NCBI GenBank assembly: GCA_030248225.1
Contig: JASANE010018331.1
Coordinates: 1 to 64,000, forward strand
Direction: 5' to 3'
DNA from: Trileptium ribeirensis
Taxonomy: Eukaryota; Nematoda; Enoplea; Enoplida; Thoracostomopsidae
DNA length: 64,000 bases
How positions within the stretch are numbered: position 1 is the stretch's first letter; each line of letters starts with the position of its first letter. The notes below the pieces were generated by a model. That model was not told the origin of the DNA, made no database searches, and worked only from the letters and a program-made list of their open reading frames with translations. Below, one piece after another: positions 13,447-25,840 of this stretch. The position numbers were made by a program, and so were the translations under genes.

Positions 13447-13991
13447 CTAATGGACTTGGAAAATAAATTTCATTTATTGTATCTCGACAAACAACGTACA
13501 TATCCAGCAGTTCAATTGGGTTTATTTTGTAGAGTAAATAAGCCACGGACAGTTCATAAGCCTTTGCTATGGGGCTTTCTCAAAATGTACGATTTGGGTA
13601 AAAATCGGGTTTTGAATAGACTCATGGGACTCAACATCAAACTACACGAAAACAGCAATATTTCAACATCCGCTTCAGCCATATAGGCGTTATTGGTCTC
13701 AACTTGTAGAGCAGATTATCCTCTATCAACTTCTACATTGTAAATCCATAGGGTATATCTTCTTATATAATATCATAGTATGCATACGAAACCTGGTCAG
13801 TCAAACCGACAGACATAGAGGCACTTAACAATTTCGAAAACTTTTGCAGGGGTGGAATACTGGGCGTAACAAAGTTCGCCAGCATCTCAAACGCTGATTT
13901 GAAAACGAGCACCGGTCACATGGAGGCCTTAGTATTTGTGGTTGGAACTACTACGCACGCCTGTCGAGACAAATCCTTTTGGCTCACTCAC

Positions 13992-14229
13992 CTGACGAGT
14001 GGCCGCGAGGAAGGTCTCTTGAGTCGTGGAAACGGACAGTGCTGCGAGATCTGGATTCAGTTTGGGTCGACATACCAACGAAACCATGGCGGTCGAATTC
14101 CTTCAGGGAACTGATAAGTAAGGATGAAGATCGGACGTTGTGGCATACTTTGATCTCGAGCGACAGGCTGACCACTGAATCTGGGGGAGGGGGGTCACGC
14201 AGATTCAGGTAGATGTTCAAGCAAGACGG
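13992..14229 (-). CDS. Cav1: Candidate Cav1 distal C-terminal exon, frame uncertain
   Basis: A stretch open for 79 codons from an ATTAG|CCG acceptor to an ideal TCAG|GTGAGT donor. In this frame it includes a Pro run and Ser/Arg-rich sequence (MSTQTESRSRSTVRFHDSRD). It needs the weaker phase-0 donor of the preceding exon. With the stronger donor, a second acceptor inside (CCCCCAG or ATTCAG near 14190) puts the sequence in another frame, which stops after about 40 codons. I prefer the long frame because it joins the next exon in phase. The plus strand is also open here, so openness alone is weak evidence. Confidence 0.42.
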
Positions 14230-14437
14230 CTAATATTAGGCCCATTTTGTATGTTGATGTTCATTATAGCTGCGTACGTCTGGCTAATACATCACTAAGA
14301 ATTCTCCGCCATGGCGATAAGACAATCCCCTAATGTTGCGATCCTGTTCGAGTAGACCGCTTCCACCAATAGCATGAACTTTATGAAAAAAGACAAAAAG
14401 TGCCTCACAATGGCAATTGCAAAAGAATAAAACTTAC

Positions 14438-14679
14438 ACGATTCTTGGAGTTCGAACCGGCGGTATATGTAAATTTTGATCGCAGAAGTTGACAGGATTG
14501 CTGCCACCAACAGGCCGTGAATAAATGTAATGGAATGGATACTGATGATGGATGGGTTCTTCATCACCATTTCTAGGTGGACCTTCCCCGTTCGGAGCAG
14601 TCAAATAGCGGTTATCTGGATTTGAAAGGTCTGCCTGCTGAAATTCTCTTTCACAAGGTACTATTCCAGACGGTTGTAT
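14438..14679 (-). CDS. Cav1: Probable Cav1 distal C-terminal exon
   Basis: 242 nt open in one frame from a TTCTTCAG|ATA acceptor to a strong GT|GTAAGT donor; a weaker ATC|GTGTAA donor two bases earlier would end in phase 0. The 80 codons begin IQPSGIVPCEREFQQADLSN and end HIPPVRTPRI. The composition (Pro, Asn, Tyr, His, acidic patches) fits a cytosolic channel tail. No conserved domain is expected here. The donor choice decides the frame of the next exon. Confidence 0.72.
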
Positions 14680-15500
14680 CTGAAGAAAATACTATTCATT
14701 ACCTCGCATATAACATAAAAATAGATGCAATGTATGTTCTTTTATACAATTCTTAGGTGCAAAGACAAGTTAGGCTACTTCAAATATAGTTTATTGCATG
14801 CGTTTTTCAAACCAGTATAAATGTACGACTGCTATTGATTGATTGAATTATGTTTTGAAGTTCTGAAGGAAACTTAATGAGAATAACGCATAAAGCGAAT
14901 GATCGCTATTTGTCTATGTGTCGCACACTGTTACACCATCAAATTATGCAAAGGAGCATAGCGCTCGGTCATACTCGTAAACTGTATTTTACTGATGATG
15001 TGCTGTCGTCTTTCGGCTTACCCTCCCCACTCAATGGTTGCAGGTAGGGTACCCCAAGCTGTTATGAATGGTATTAGTCATACCACAAGGTCTCGGGTGT
15101 ACCAAATATCAGGTCGCTACTAACCAATGAGCGTACAGTAGTGACAGCAATCACCGGTGACTCTTAACAGTGCTCTAAAATCATTGGTTATTACCTGATG
15201 CATATTACACGCCACGATGCCTTGGGGCTTAGCAATTTCTGTAGATCACACCAAATTTATATATCTACGTACAGTCTTATCCAAATACAATCTTTGTGCT
15301 GATACTGACACTGTTGGCAGGGGAAAATGGACGATGAAATTGCTAAATAAAGGATACGTAACGTGTTTAAGTAAATGTAACCATCAAACTGAATATGTCA
15401 ATTATAATAACAGCCTCAAATATATCATCAAATTGTTGTCATTAAATTACACGTCAAGAACAAAACGGCAATTCATTTAAGTATCCACCAACATCGTTAC

Positions 15501-15623
15501 CCGATATCCTTGAAACGATGGCGTAGATAATGTTGCATAATGTTGATAGTAGTTGTCAATTGGAGCTGGCATCATACTGTCTGCTTCGATTGGTGCTGGT
15601 TTCATCGGACTGGTAACAGTACC
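15501..15623 (-). CDS. Cav1: Probable Cav1 distal C-terminal exon
   Basis: 123 nt, 41 codons, phase 0 at both ends, so it can be included or skipped without shifting the frame. The acceptor is ATTCAG|GGT and the donor CGG|GTAACG. The translation is Pro/Met/Tyr-rich (GTVTSPMKPAPIEADSMMPA then PIDNYYQHYATLSTPSFQGY). This part of the family is not conserved, so the call rests on splice sites, open frame, low-complexity tail-like composition and position between conserved exons and the next candidate. Confidence 0.7.
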
Positions 15624-16118
15624 CTGAATTGCCGATACAATACTACCGAACAATGAGTGATTTCGCTAAAATACAAAAAATAGTGAAAAATCATAACATG
15701 CGCGCGCCATTTTCAGTAAAAGCGTATTTTCGCTACAGTTCGCAAGACACTGATGTAGTTGCATTTTACATGTCCAACGCATTTCACAATGAGCTAGGGT
15801 TAATAAATTGACCTCGTATATACCCGTAGGATTACGTGCTATATAGAGCCCTTTAAATGGTGACGCTAAGGCAAAGTTAAAAGTCAATGAAATGCAAGAA
15901 ATTACAAGCAAAACACTAATATGTATAGAATAGTTTAGCAATATTTACTCCTTTAAATGTGAACTATAATCTGACATTATATCATCGTTTAATAACTTCC
16001 ATGGCAATTTGAATTTTCCGTTCAATGCCACTTCTGTCTGTTACAACAACTTCCTGCATTACTGATAAAAAATATGAAGATTGTTGCTCATTTTGTAGAT
16101 CCGCTGTCTGCCACTTAC

Positions 16119-16229
16119 TCGGTGAGCAGGTTCTTCTTGAAAATCGAACGCCGACCAGTCTTTATCAAGATCGCCAGAGATAGCACGCTTAATTTCAGGT
16201 CCAATTTCATGAAGCGTTCGCAATCCAGC
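16119..16229 (-). CDS. Cav1: Cav1 exon encoding the conserved post-IQ block
   Basis: 111 nt, 37 codons, phase 0 at both ends. It begins [20 protein letters not shown] and continues [17 protein letters not shown]. The first half is a strong L-type signature found just after the IQ region; the second half is acidic and lineage-specific. The acceptor is TCCTAG and the donor CGA|GTAAGT. Reading through the donor reaches a stop after 20 codons. A short open frame with its own stop lies 65 bp downstream (15982-16053). Confidence 0.94.
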
Positions 16230-17161
16230 CTAGGATACAATATAGACTCGGAATTTAAAATATGTGCATATTGTTGTCAAACGGTAAATAATTTTATGGA
16301 ATTAGTATGTAAACAAAAAACTAAGTGCAGCTTCCTGTAGAGCGATGTTGACGCACCGAAGAATCGCTTGTCGATACACCGCGCTGATGTCAGGTCGACA
16401 AAAAAGATTGCGAGTTTTAACAAACTATGCATACTGGAACAGCTTCCTCGGCTAGGTCCCAAACACAATTAAATTTGTATTTATAGTGAAATAATAAAAT
16501 TTCAAAATAATATATTTTGTACCACGCTTGCAATTGAATGGCTGCCGGTTGGACTTGTGTATACACTTATATAGCTTCGCGAAATTAGAAGGTGGGTGCC
16601 CCGGTTATTTTTCAGTTCTCCTTTGCTCAGTGCCTGTGACCTCAAGTTCGCGCAATTAGGTAAATTTGTGCTGTGACAAATTTTTACTTTCCCAACGGCA
16701 TAAAAACGACGCTCGACATTCCATTAAACGGAGTTTATCGCAAGCCATAAGTGTTTTTTGTTTTAGCGCATTCGAACTTCGTTATATAAATCGCAAACGG
16801 TCGATTATCTTTTTAATGTACCTAATTGAGCTAATAATTTTTAACATAATTAGTGAGCTCACGCGCAAATTAATCGTAAATAGACATCTCAAATACATAC
16901 CTCTACATCTCCAAATTTACTTCAGATAGTAGCAAATTTAATTCATTAAAGAGGAATTAGTATGTAGATAAAAAGTTCTACGCGATCTCTGACTCGTTTA
17001 TTACGTCCACAAGGCCACATTGCAGCTAAAAATGTCGCCGCATCTATAGCGCTGCTGCAAAAAAGGAACGCGATGAACTCTAGCCGACAAACACAATAAG
17101 ACAGCTAATGATACAGGCAATAAGCACAGCCATGATTTCGTTGACGAGCGACTTTACTTAC

Positions 17162-17340
17162 GATAAACTGCATTGCGCCATGAGCACCATTCGCTATATA
17201 GCCAGCGCTTCCTGAGCCCGAACCACCACCGCTAGTCGTGATGCCTTTCGATTCGAGTTCTTTACGCTTTTTGAATCGATGAAAGTAATCTTGGATCAAA
17301 AAAGTTGCGTAAAATTTACCAACCGTCACATCATCGTCGC
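17162..17340 (-). CDS. Cav1: Cav1 exon encoding the IQ calmodulin-binding motif
   Basis: 179 nt: two bases finish the Cys codon, then 59 codons, ending phase 0 at ATC|GTAAGT. It contains [20 protein letters not shown] followed by [12 protein letters not shown], the IQ helix whose Ile-Gln pair anchors calmodulin in L-type channels. After it comes a Gly/Ser linker ([20 protein letters not shown]) and AMQFI, which leads into AGLRTLHEI of the next exon. The Gly-rich insert looks lineage-specific. The preceding intron holds the decayed transposase gene on the other strand. Confidence 0.96.
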
Positions 17341-18321
17341 CTAGAACAAAAGCAGTAAGTTAACACACAAAATACTAGAGTACTAAATTCTGTACGAATT
17401 ACAAAATAAGTTATTGTTACGAAATTGGATATGTTTCTGCAAATCTACAATCCTAGCAACACACTAGAGATATCGATAGCTTAGTAAAAATATATTATAT
17501 TTTGCCCTAGCTGATATCATTCGTTTACGAAAAATATGACGCTTTTTAAGTTCAATATTGTTATGAAAGCATCACTCTATGAGCAAGCTTTAGCTTCGGA
17601 ATCTACATTTCATCTTTGATATGATGTGCCAAATCGCTGTTGGAAAAAAGAATGCAAATCGAGGCTGGGCTCTGGGGAAGCAGGATATTCATTTCCACAG
17701 GATTGGGTGACTCCCCCAGAAAAATTTTGGCTTCAACCCAGGTCAGCCCTGCCGCCGAGCACCCACAGGTATTTTGAGGTGACACAAATTATTACCGTCC
17801 TAACGAGAAACGATTATAGCAAAACTCAGCACTACAGCTTAGGTTTAGACTATTTATGGCATAATGCAAAGTAAAATGATGTTCCGCGTGCAAATAGAAA
17901 CATAGTAGCGCCCCACTAAAATCGACTCATGTATTAGAAAATTTTAATGAAAATGTAGCCCCCCGATCGGACGTGTAGCCTCCCCCCCAGCCGCATGTAT
18001 AATAAACGAAACCGAAGGTCGCAAGAACCATATTAGTATTTAGGTTAATCATCATTGCACCATGATAATATGAGACCGTGCGGTAAACTGGACTGCTAGG
18101 AAAACCTTCTGCCTGCCCGCACATCTATTAAGCACGTTGTCCTTGGTATGCTATGACGTAAAGTTTATGTATGTCCGGTGCATTTACCTTGCTGTAATCG
18201 TAGCAGAGTAAATACGCCAGGGATGCATGGAAATGGTATTATTTCAGCGGTTAGTATTAGTCTTGTTTCAGTGGCTACGGCGTAATTAACAGTTTATTAA
18301 TTATTGATCATTGATTTCAAT

Positions 18322-20203
18322 ATGAGTGACATTGATGACGGTGGCTATTGTATCGATGACGATGGTGGTGGTGACGTTACTTCACACACAGATGCTGATG
18401 ATAACGACCTTGATGATAATAGACCTGGGCCGTCCTTAGTATAGAAACAAAGCAGGCGGTGAACAACTTTTTCTTGAAGGAGGAAGTTTCCGTCATGACG
18501 TCGAGTGCGAAGCCTTTGCGCACTTACAAAGGTGACAAACAGCAGCTGCCATTCTTACCGGACTAAATGCTGAACATTCATCTGAAGTTCCAGAATGAAA
18601 ACCCAAAGGAAATCACTGTTTATACCAAATATACGCAGCTGCGACCGTGGTACGTTATAAGCCAGAAGCAGCTGATCGGGCCATATGCCTTTGCGTGCAT
18701 CATGAAGTTCGATGCTTTGAAAAAGGAGCAAGCAATTCCGTTCCAGCATATTGGGTCCGCTTCTATGTCTCTGCTGTGCGACAAGCAGACGCAGGATTGC
18801 CGCCTGCGCAAATATAATAGTTGCTCGCCGCTGAATCTTCCTGTTTCTTTGATGTTGATTTTCAACTAAAACTATCATCGACGGTTTGGCAAAAGGTAAA
18901 AACTGACATCGGTGGAGGTAGGTTGGAGCCTACGAAGGTAACTGGAACGGTTGAGAGCCGCCTTATGGCTCTAGGGAAGATTCTTCACCAGCATCTCATC
19001 GCGCACCAGTGCGTAACGGAGCGGCAGTTCAGCGCTATTCGCCATTTGCGTCTTCTGTCACCTCCTCGTACGCTGCTCATACAGTTGCATTTCGCGGAGA
19101 ACTATAGGTGCGAGCTTAATCGCGCACCACAGGATAGCATTGTAACTAGGGCACCGTCACACTACATCGTTTCATGTTATGGTATGGACACAACAGTGTT
19201 GTTAGGCACGGCGTCGTTGTTGTGACCGACGTATCGGAACACCATACGACCACAGTCCGCTCGTTCCAGAAGCATCTCTTGCGTTACGACCATGTGCAGA
19301 CTGCCTTTCCAACACAGACTGATGAGTCGTATATATTTTTGATGGACCTTTAAGCCAATATAAATACTTCAAGAGCTTCACAAACTTGTGTTGTCACGAG
19401 CAGGATTTCGGCTTTCCGGCTACCTGGCATTTGTTCGCAACCGGCCATGGGAAGTAAGCCTTTGATGGACTCGGTGCAGCTGCCAAGACCAAAGCTAAAA
19501 ACTAACTTAACTACGGGAAAGACATTGTTTACGCTCAGACGTTTTTGATGCCGTGAGGAGCTCTATCATGAAACTACGTTTCTGTACATCGCAGGACATT
19601 GAATGTGTCCGGGAAGAAGTCTGCTCTCGTGCTGAAAATGCTCGCACCATTCCGGGCACTCAAGGATTACACTGTTTTAAGCCAGTTTTGTCAGTGATTC
19701 GCTGCTGGCCTGTTTCCTGTGAGTGCGATACTTGCGCCCGCAGTGAAACATGTGTGTTGAACAGCAGCGTGATGCGTTCCGTTTTGACTTCGCTGCAGCT
19801 AAAGCAGCCACAACTTCGAAAGCGTGCACATCGAAAGCAGCACCAACAACCGTTAGCAACTGTCATTGCAGTTTATGACGACGAGTGGTGTGTCACACAG
19901 ATTATCAGTGAACCGTTTCGCTCTGAGGACGCCGAGGATGACTACGTCAAAATGCAGTTTTTCACATGGCCAAAAGCTCCGTCCGTCAAACTACTTGATG
20001 TTCCTGAGCAGGACGACGTGCCTTTGTCAGATGTTCTCATGAACGTTGAGGTAACCAGAGCTGTCGGGTCTTCGTCTTTTCGTATCAGCAGCGAAGACTA
20101 TGATGCTGCTAAACGACTCTTTCAGAAGAGGTCCCCTTTGCTAGAAGCAGTAACTATTAACAATGTGGGTTGGGAGTGGAAGGGGGTGTCTTTCTGTGTC
20201 TGA
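18322..20203 (+). pseudogene. Decayed transposase-like gene of a multi-copy metazoan family
   Basis: Six collinear pieces in shifting frames make one protein. They are an acidic N-terminus (18322-18444, ends in a stop), VNNFFLKEEVSVMTSS, a block ending YTKYTQLRPWYV, a Cys block (CDKQTQDCRLRKYNSC), LLIQLHFAENYRC near 19080, FDGPLSQYKYFKSFTNLCCH near 19345, and HLFATGHGK-stop-AFDGLGAA near 19450. The last piece is a 200-codon frame with a Cys-rich segment and a small barrel-like domain (VIAVYDDEWCVTQI). I know this order from uncharacterised, repeated proteins of invertebrates and fish; three Asp motifs suggest an RNase H-like transposase. The first is usually DFAENY; here Asp is His. Frameshifts and stops show it is dead. 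It lies antisense within a Cav1 intron. Confidence 0.72.
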
Positions 20204-20320
20204 TTGTGGCCACGGTGCCGTGGGCGCGTTTATTCATTGTGGCCAGGGTGCCGAGGGCTTTATTCCTGAGCTGCCTGCTACATCACTAGCATACCAGCCT
20301 GCAATTCCACGCTGCGCAAC

Positions 20321-20718
20321 CACTGGAGCTTGAATTTGGCGACCATCGCATAGCAGCGGCGACACGATGGACGTGGATGTGTTTGAAAGCTATCACCTAA
20401 ATGTAAGCTAATCATAGATCAATTGTATTTGTTTTGCACCAGTAGCGTGTTAAACCAAATCTAGAATCTCTAGAAGTAGATATAGTTTCACGCGTTGAAT
20501 GTTGTAGGAAGGTGTAGCCCACTGGAGCTTGAATTTGGTGACCATCGCATAGCAGTGGTGACACCATGTACGTGGATGCGTTTGAAAGCTGACAATCACG
20601 TAAATGTAAGCTAATAATAGATCAATTGCGTTTGTTTTACACCAGCAGCGTGTTAAACAAAATGTAGAATCTCTAGAAGTAGCTAAAGTTTCGCGCGTTG
20701 TATTTTGTAGGAAGGAGT
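20321..20718 (+). repeat. Two-copy tandem repeat downstream of the transposase relic
   Basis: A 199-bp unit starting CACTGGAGCTTGAATTTGG occurs at 20321 and again at 20520, with about ten percent differences. Each ends in a GGAAGG(A/T)GTAGCC motif. GTAGCC followed by C-rich runs also occurs near 17956 and 17978, upstream of the relic, and near 20735. The blocks may mark the two ends of the dead element, in direct rather than inverted orientation. Confidence 0.8.
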
Positions 20719-22396
20719 AGCCCTCCGCCGAGCTGAGGTGTAGCCCTCCCCGACGCAACACCTACCATGGTACCAATTTTTACAAGGCCAAAGGATATGC
20801 CTGAAATTTTTTGTCGGACGTCTCCCACTCATGGTTGGTTTGTTAGCATAAAATGGTATCAGTAGTGGTGTGATGGTGTGTCCGTTACGCTATGAAAACT
20901 TCTGCGACAAGGTTATTCTGAACTGGTGGATTTTTAACCCCTAAAGGGCCCTAGCGCAGTAATTTTAGTCCTCCATATTTCTTGACGGCGACCCTTTTGG
21001 TCCGACTTTCATACAAACAGACTATGGTTCACGTGTCAGTGCGGCAAGCTACATAATAATGACTTATTTCGGTTTAAAATTTGCTTGCGATCCCTGTAGC
21101 AGGTTTCAGGTAGCTCATTTTGCATAGAGACATCGATATTCGAAAAATTCAGGATTTTTTGCGTCGGAAATGGTCAAGACACTATTTTGTACATTCGAAA
21201 ACGTTTTTCAAATAGTGGCGTTTCCAAAGTACATGGTTTCGTGAAATGACCCGCACACTTTTTCAGTTAGGGCATTTGCGAACCATCCACATTTTAGATA
21301 TCACACTTGCCAGAGATAATGTATCAAAAAATGAGCAGAATCCTCTCATCCAAATCTACAACTCAACTGTTGTGCATTTTTCGTCAGAGATTCGAACTGC
21401 GAGCCAAAGATTAAAAATTACCTTCAAACGTGAGATTTTTATGATTATGATCAGTAATTTTCTCGTCTGTTGATGGTAAACGGTGTGTGAATAGAATTAT
21501 ATATTCCAACAGTTTGGTTTCATCGTTTTAGTCTTAAGACGTTAACCCTGTTGGCCGATGCAGGGCCTAAAATACAAAAATTTTTTCAAAACAAATTAGT
21601 TGAACACAGATGTCCAACATCAGCGATCATAGGGATTTGATTATATTCGTTAGATCATGTTAGGATCTCGATCAGGATTTGGGCTGGCAAACTACACCGA
21701 AACCTTGCAAACTACTACAATATTTCTTAGTGGACGTCTTCGTGTGTGCACCAAATGCAGCTGCATAAAATTAGCAAAATAAGACAAGTTAATTGCACAT
21801 TATAACATTAATCGTTTTAACTTTCGACAAAATATTACAAGGATAGGTGATTTCATATTCCGTTTGACTAACTGGTGACGTAATAGAAATTTTATAGTTG
21901 CCAGCAATGGTGCTTCAATGTCATTGGTAATGCAAAAACATAAGATAACAATGTAATAAATATTTTAACGTTGGTATTAAAAACCACAGTCAAGCGTTGT
22001 GTGTTAGGATTCCAGTGCGTCATCAAAAAAAGTATTTGTAACAGTTGGCTAAATTTCTGATTCAGTAGGTTTGCTCTAAATTTTTGAGATAAAATTATTG
22101 TAATGAGTTGTGATTTATAAAATCAAAAATTCCGTCTTTTTAGTAATGCAGGAATAAAGGGACCTTAGTTTTCATGTTATGAAAACGGCAGTACCACAAC
22201 TGCTACCAATGCATTGCTGACGTATTATTGTTATTTTGGGGCTTTAAAGCAAGCTAGATGTAAACCTTGAAATTGTCACTACGCGCAGACAGCAGCACTC
22301 ATTCGGCTACCCTCGTTATGCGAGTAACTAGTGGTTTTACATTCCAGTGATGACAAAATTAAAAAAATATACCATTTAATTATCGATTCAACTTAC

Positions 22397-22498
22397 ATCC
22401 AGCAGGAGGCACAACTTCGTCAAGTAGAACAGTACTCGTTCTTTTCCATACCCTTTTAATAACCGCTCGAAGTTCCTCATTTGCATCGTCAATGTTGC
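22397..22498 (-). CDS. Cav1: Cav1 exon encoding the pre-IQ region
   Basis: 102 nt, completing a Gly codon and ending with one base of the next. It reads [20 protein letters not shown] then [14 protein letters not shown]. This is the pre-IQ helix, part of the calmodulin-interacting module. [14 protein letters not shown] and VVPPAG are family-typical. The acceptor is CTTTAG|GC and the donor GGAT|GTAAGT. The codon across the next junction is TGC (Cys), where relatives usually have an acidic residue. Confidence 0.95.
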
Positions 22499-23632
22499 CT
22501 AAAGCATGCGAAGTTAAAATTATAAATATCCGATGGGCTTATATTCACCGTTATACAACCTTGAGGAAACAGCCGTTCCAGTGCTCAGGCGGTCAAGTTC
22601 ATTTTCTGAACATGGCCCGCCGCTTACGGTTATAAAACGCTTGCAATTATATCTTATATCATCAAGCTTTGCCAGGATGACTGAGGCTAACGTTTGTCAG
22701 ATTTAAATTCACAATATTATAATATTATGTTATTGACACACCAATTTCAAAATGGCATTCAGACATCTCAAGTTTTTGACAACAATAATTGCGATAGGTC
22801 GGTCAAATTTAAGTGTAATTTAGAGCCTTAACTTGTAGTCGAAAAACCACCACAACCGACAAAAGGTGTTACACAGAATAACTGCTATTAGACTTAAAAA
22901 TAACAAGTTACTGTAGAATAAAATGTGTATCCTCAATATTAAACATAAGCGAGATATGTATTTCGAACTGCAATTTCTTATTTTTCGCAGTTTTTAACCT
23001 AGCAAGTACTTTAGTGGTCTATTAATATTGTTTATTTCGCAACTATGAAAACAACTATGTATTAATGTCGTACATACTGTAACCGTTAATTCTTAGAAAC
23101 AACTTAACCATGTGCTAGTGCACCCGCTGTTGTTGAATCAACAACGTACTTGATCAAATGAAAATACAACCTGTTTCGATGAATCGGCACCCTTCTAACG
23201 TCAGTCTGAAAAGCAGCCCTGTATTTTTGAAATAGTTCTTAACCACGAATTTCACAAAATTTTGCACAGCCCGGTTACTGGTTTGTTTACTATACATCGC
23301 AATGCGGCAAAACATGCAACACTTTGGTGGACCGAAGAAGCAGCAACTTCATAAATCCAGGATCTAGAATGTCAAATTTTCACCCTCTTATGAGGTTTAA
23401 AAACAGTCAAGGATTTTTACATTTCTTAACCGATATCACTGCCAATCTACAGAAACCAATCCCTAAATTTTCGCTCAATAATGTACTTCATAATATTACG
23501 AGATCGTTTAAGTCGAACCAGGAATTCGCAAATTACATTATAAAGCTACAGTCTTCGAAAACTAAAACCAAAACTTCAAGTCAAACTCTACACGCGAACT
23601 GATGTGAAACACTATAGCAGAATATTTATTAC

Positions 23633-23735
23633 CTTCTGTATATATCTTAAGATTAGTACGAACAAGAGCGAACAGCGTAGCGTTGAAGCATACCGTTCCA
23701 TCTGAATTTAGAGGCATATTCATCGAAACCAACCG
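23633..23735 (-). CDS. Cav1: Cav1 exon encoding the post-EF-hand segment
   Basis: 103 nt, phase 0 in and phase 1 out. It reads [20 protein letters not shown] then [14 protein letters not shown] plus one base. [11 protein letters not shown] and [11 protein letters not shown] are L-type specific (Cav2 channels differ at these positions). Most family members have Ala where this protein has Asn in RTNLK. The acceptor is TTGTAG|CGG and the donor GAAG|GTAATA. It is separated from the EF-hand exon by a 5.1-kb intron filled largely with repeats. Confidence 0.96.
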
Positions 23736-25239
23736 CTACAACACAAATTAAGCACAGTAATTACATTGAAAATGAAATGAAACCGGAGCTTTCACCTGAT
23801 TTTTTGCGTGCCCATAGTTATAGTGTACTGTAAGCAGTAATTAAAATAGAAATTACTGTACTTAAATTATGTAAATAATGAAAATATTTAAAGATAGTCG
23901 TAGTTTTCAGACTTTTGCAACTGGATACTAGATGAAAATGCTTTCCTGTATGCCTTCTACCTTTAATCTATATTAAAATAACAGACTTAAAAGTGCGAAA
24001 ATACGTATTGGACGATTGGGCACTATCAGAAAAACGTGTTTCTGGATATTTTAACAATGCCTGTAACGAAGATACAAAACTCAGACAAGACCCACGACGT
24101 CTAAAAACATAAGATATGAACGTGCTATCGCAACAGCTGATAATGTTTTGAAAGCGGGCCTTTGTGATAATTTCCTCCTGTGAAAGCAAAACGTTTTTCC
24201 ACCCAGTATTAGACAATTCAGATTGCGTCCGATACGATATGTTCGGTTCCGACCTCATCCGATCTGTGGTCACATTGCATCTATTATGATAAAGTACTGA
24301 AAACAAACCGTAATAACACACCTTGTGAAATAGAAAATATTTTATTAAAAATTTGCAAAAACAGCTGTTGTTAATATGGAAATACACGTCTAAGATAACC
24401 AGTTAATACATCTAAATAGTTAACAATTCTCGTTAGTATATCGCGTTAGTAAAATATCGAAATCAGGCGTTTGTAACAAATCCATGTTTTGTAGCACTGG
24501 CCCATACTTAAAAACAAGATATCTATTGTAATGAAAAGATAAGGCTGGCTTCTCTAATATGAGGTGGGGTCTACAGGGTGTTGAGACACCCTGTCAAAAA
24601 AGAGCTGCTTTCTGGTTGGTCGTCCTGGCAAAATGCCCCAGCCGGCAAAACATTGACTTCCACGCGGAGCAAACATTTCAAGTTGACAACGTTGATTTAT
24701 TTTTTTACAAAAATCCTTTCTCTAGTAAAGCTTTGATTTATATCAGCAAAAACTGGTTCAAAAATTGGTTTAAGCCTGATACACACTTTTTGCACCAATG
24801 TCATTTATTAACAATTGTAGTATTTTTTGGCAAAAAAATTAAATTTTGAATTTTTTTAAGATTTCAAAGCCGGGGCAACCCCTTCAAACCAGCAGTTCAT
24901 GCTACCTGGCAAAATTATTAGCGAATAGCAAGGTATGAAAATAATACGTCTATTGAATAACTAAATGAAATACAGATCATGAATATATAAAAATGATATA
25001 GTCATTTAAATTCCTGTGCATTGCACTAATACTTTCATACTGCCTGTTCTATATAAAATAACAAAACGAGCAGTGAATCTATTACGTAAAATATTACTAG
25101 TAAACGTAATAAATTACAAAAAGTGAGCGGAGCAACAGCCATATTATTTGGTATCTTATTTGTGTGAACATTGTGTTTCAACTAACTATTTAATCAATTT
25201 ATAATAAGTATCACGTTTTCGGCAATTGATGTCAAAACC

Positions 25240-25840
25240 ACCATACAAAAAGCTCGCTAGCTAAAAGAAATTAGCTAATTAGTAGCATCAACTAATTAGC
25301 TAATTAATTACCTAATTAGCACCCATGATAAAATCATAGAGCTTTAAAAGCCACATATTCATAATCAGCGACATCGAAAACCCCCGAGCGTAACAAATTA
25401 GCAACTTTGAAGTGATTTTAAAATTTTCATAAAATTACCTGATTAGCTAGTTAATTAATCAACTAATTAGCACAGGTTTTAGAGCTTCAGAAATGTCATA
25501 TTAGTGATCAGCGACGACATAGAAAACCCCCGGGTGCAATTTATTTATAATTTTTGAGCACTTTGAAAATTCTCAAAAAAATTGCTAAATAATAATTAAT
25601 TAGTAATTAGCTAATTAACTAACTAATTATCATTTTTAACTTCTTCGAATAGTAAATAAGCACCAGATTCACAATCACCACGGCGAGTTCTAGTACCTGC
25701 ACCAAAATAATAGCTTTACACTAATTATTTATTGAAAAATGTGCAATTTTTGTTTAAAGTTGCTAAAAAATAGGCTAACACGCTTAACTAATTAGGCAAT
25801 AATTACTAATAATTAACTAAAGCAAATTTTGACAAAATCT
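25240..25840 (+). repeat. TAATTAGCTAATTA-rich repeat, about three diverged units
   Basis: Blocks of TTAGCTAATTA and TAATTAATTA alternate with a recurring stretch resembling CATATTCATAATCAGCGACA then GAAAACCCCCG, at intervals of roughly 170 bp. It is followed at 25850 by a conserved segment (GGCCCAGTAGTTATTGAGGA) also seen in altered form near 35190. All is intronic, without coding signal. Confidence 0.65.

Noticed and set aside
15026..15062. Possible 37-nt micro-exon of Cav1 on the minus strand (LGVPYLQPLSGE)
   Set aside because: Splice-like borders exist, but its length breaks the phase between the 15501 and 14438 exons.
23968..24387. 139-codon minus-strand frame between two Cav1 exons
   Set aside because: On the gene's strand, but it interrupts nothing, has no family match, and the neighbouring exons join in phase without it.
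24568..24592. Small hairpin CAGGGTG..CACCCTG as a terminator
   Set aside because: Bacterial-type terminators do not apply in this genome and no transcript ends here.
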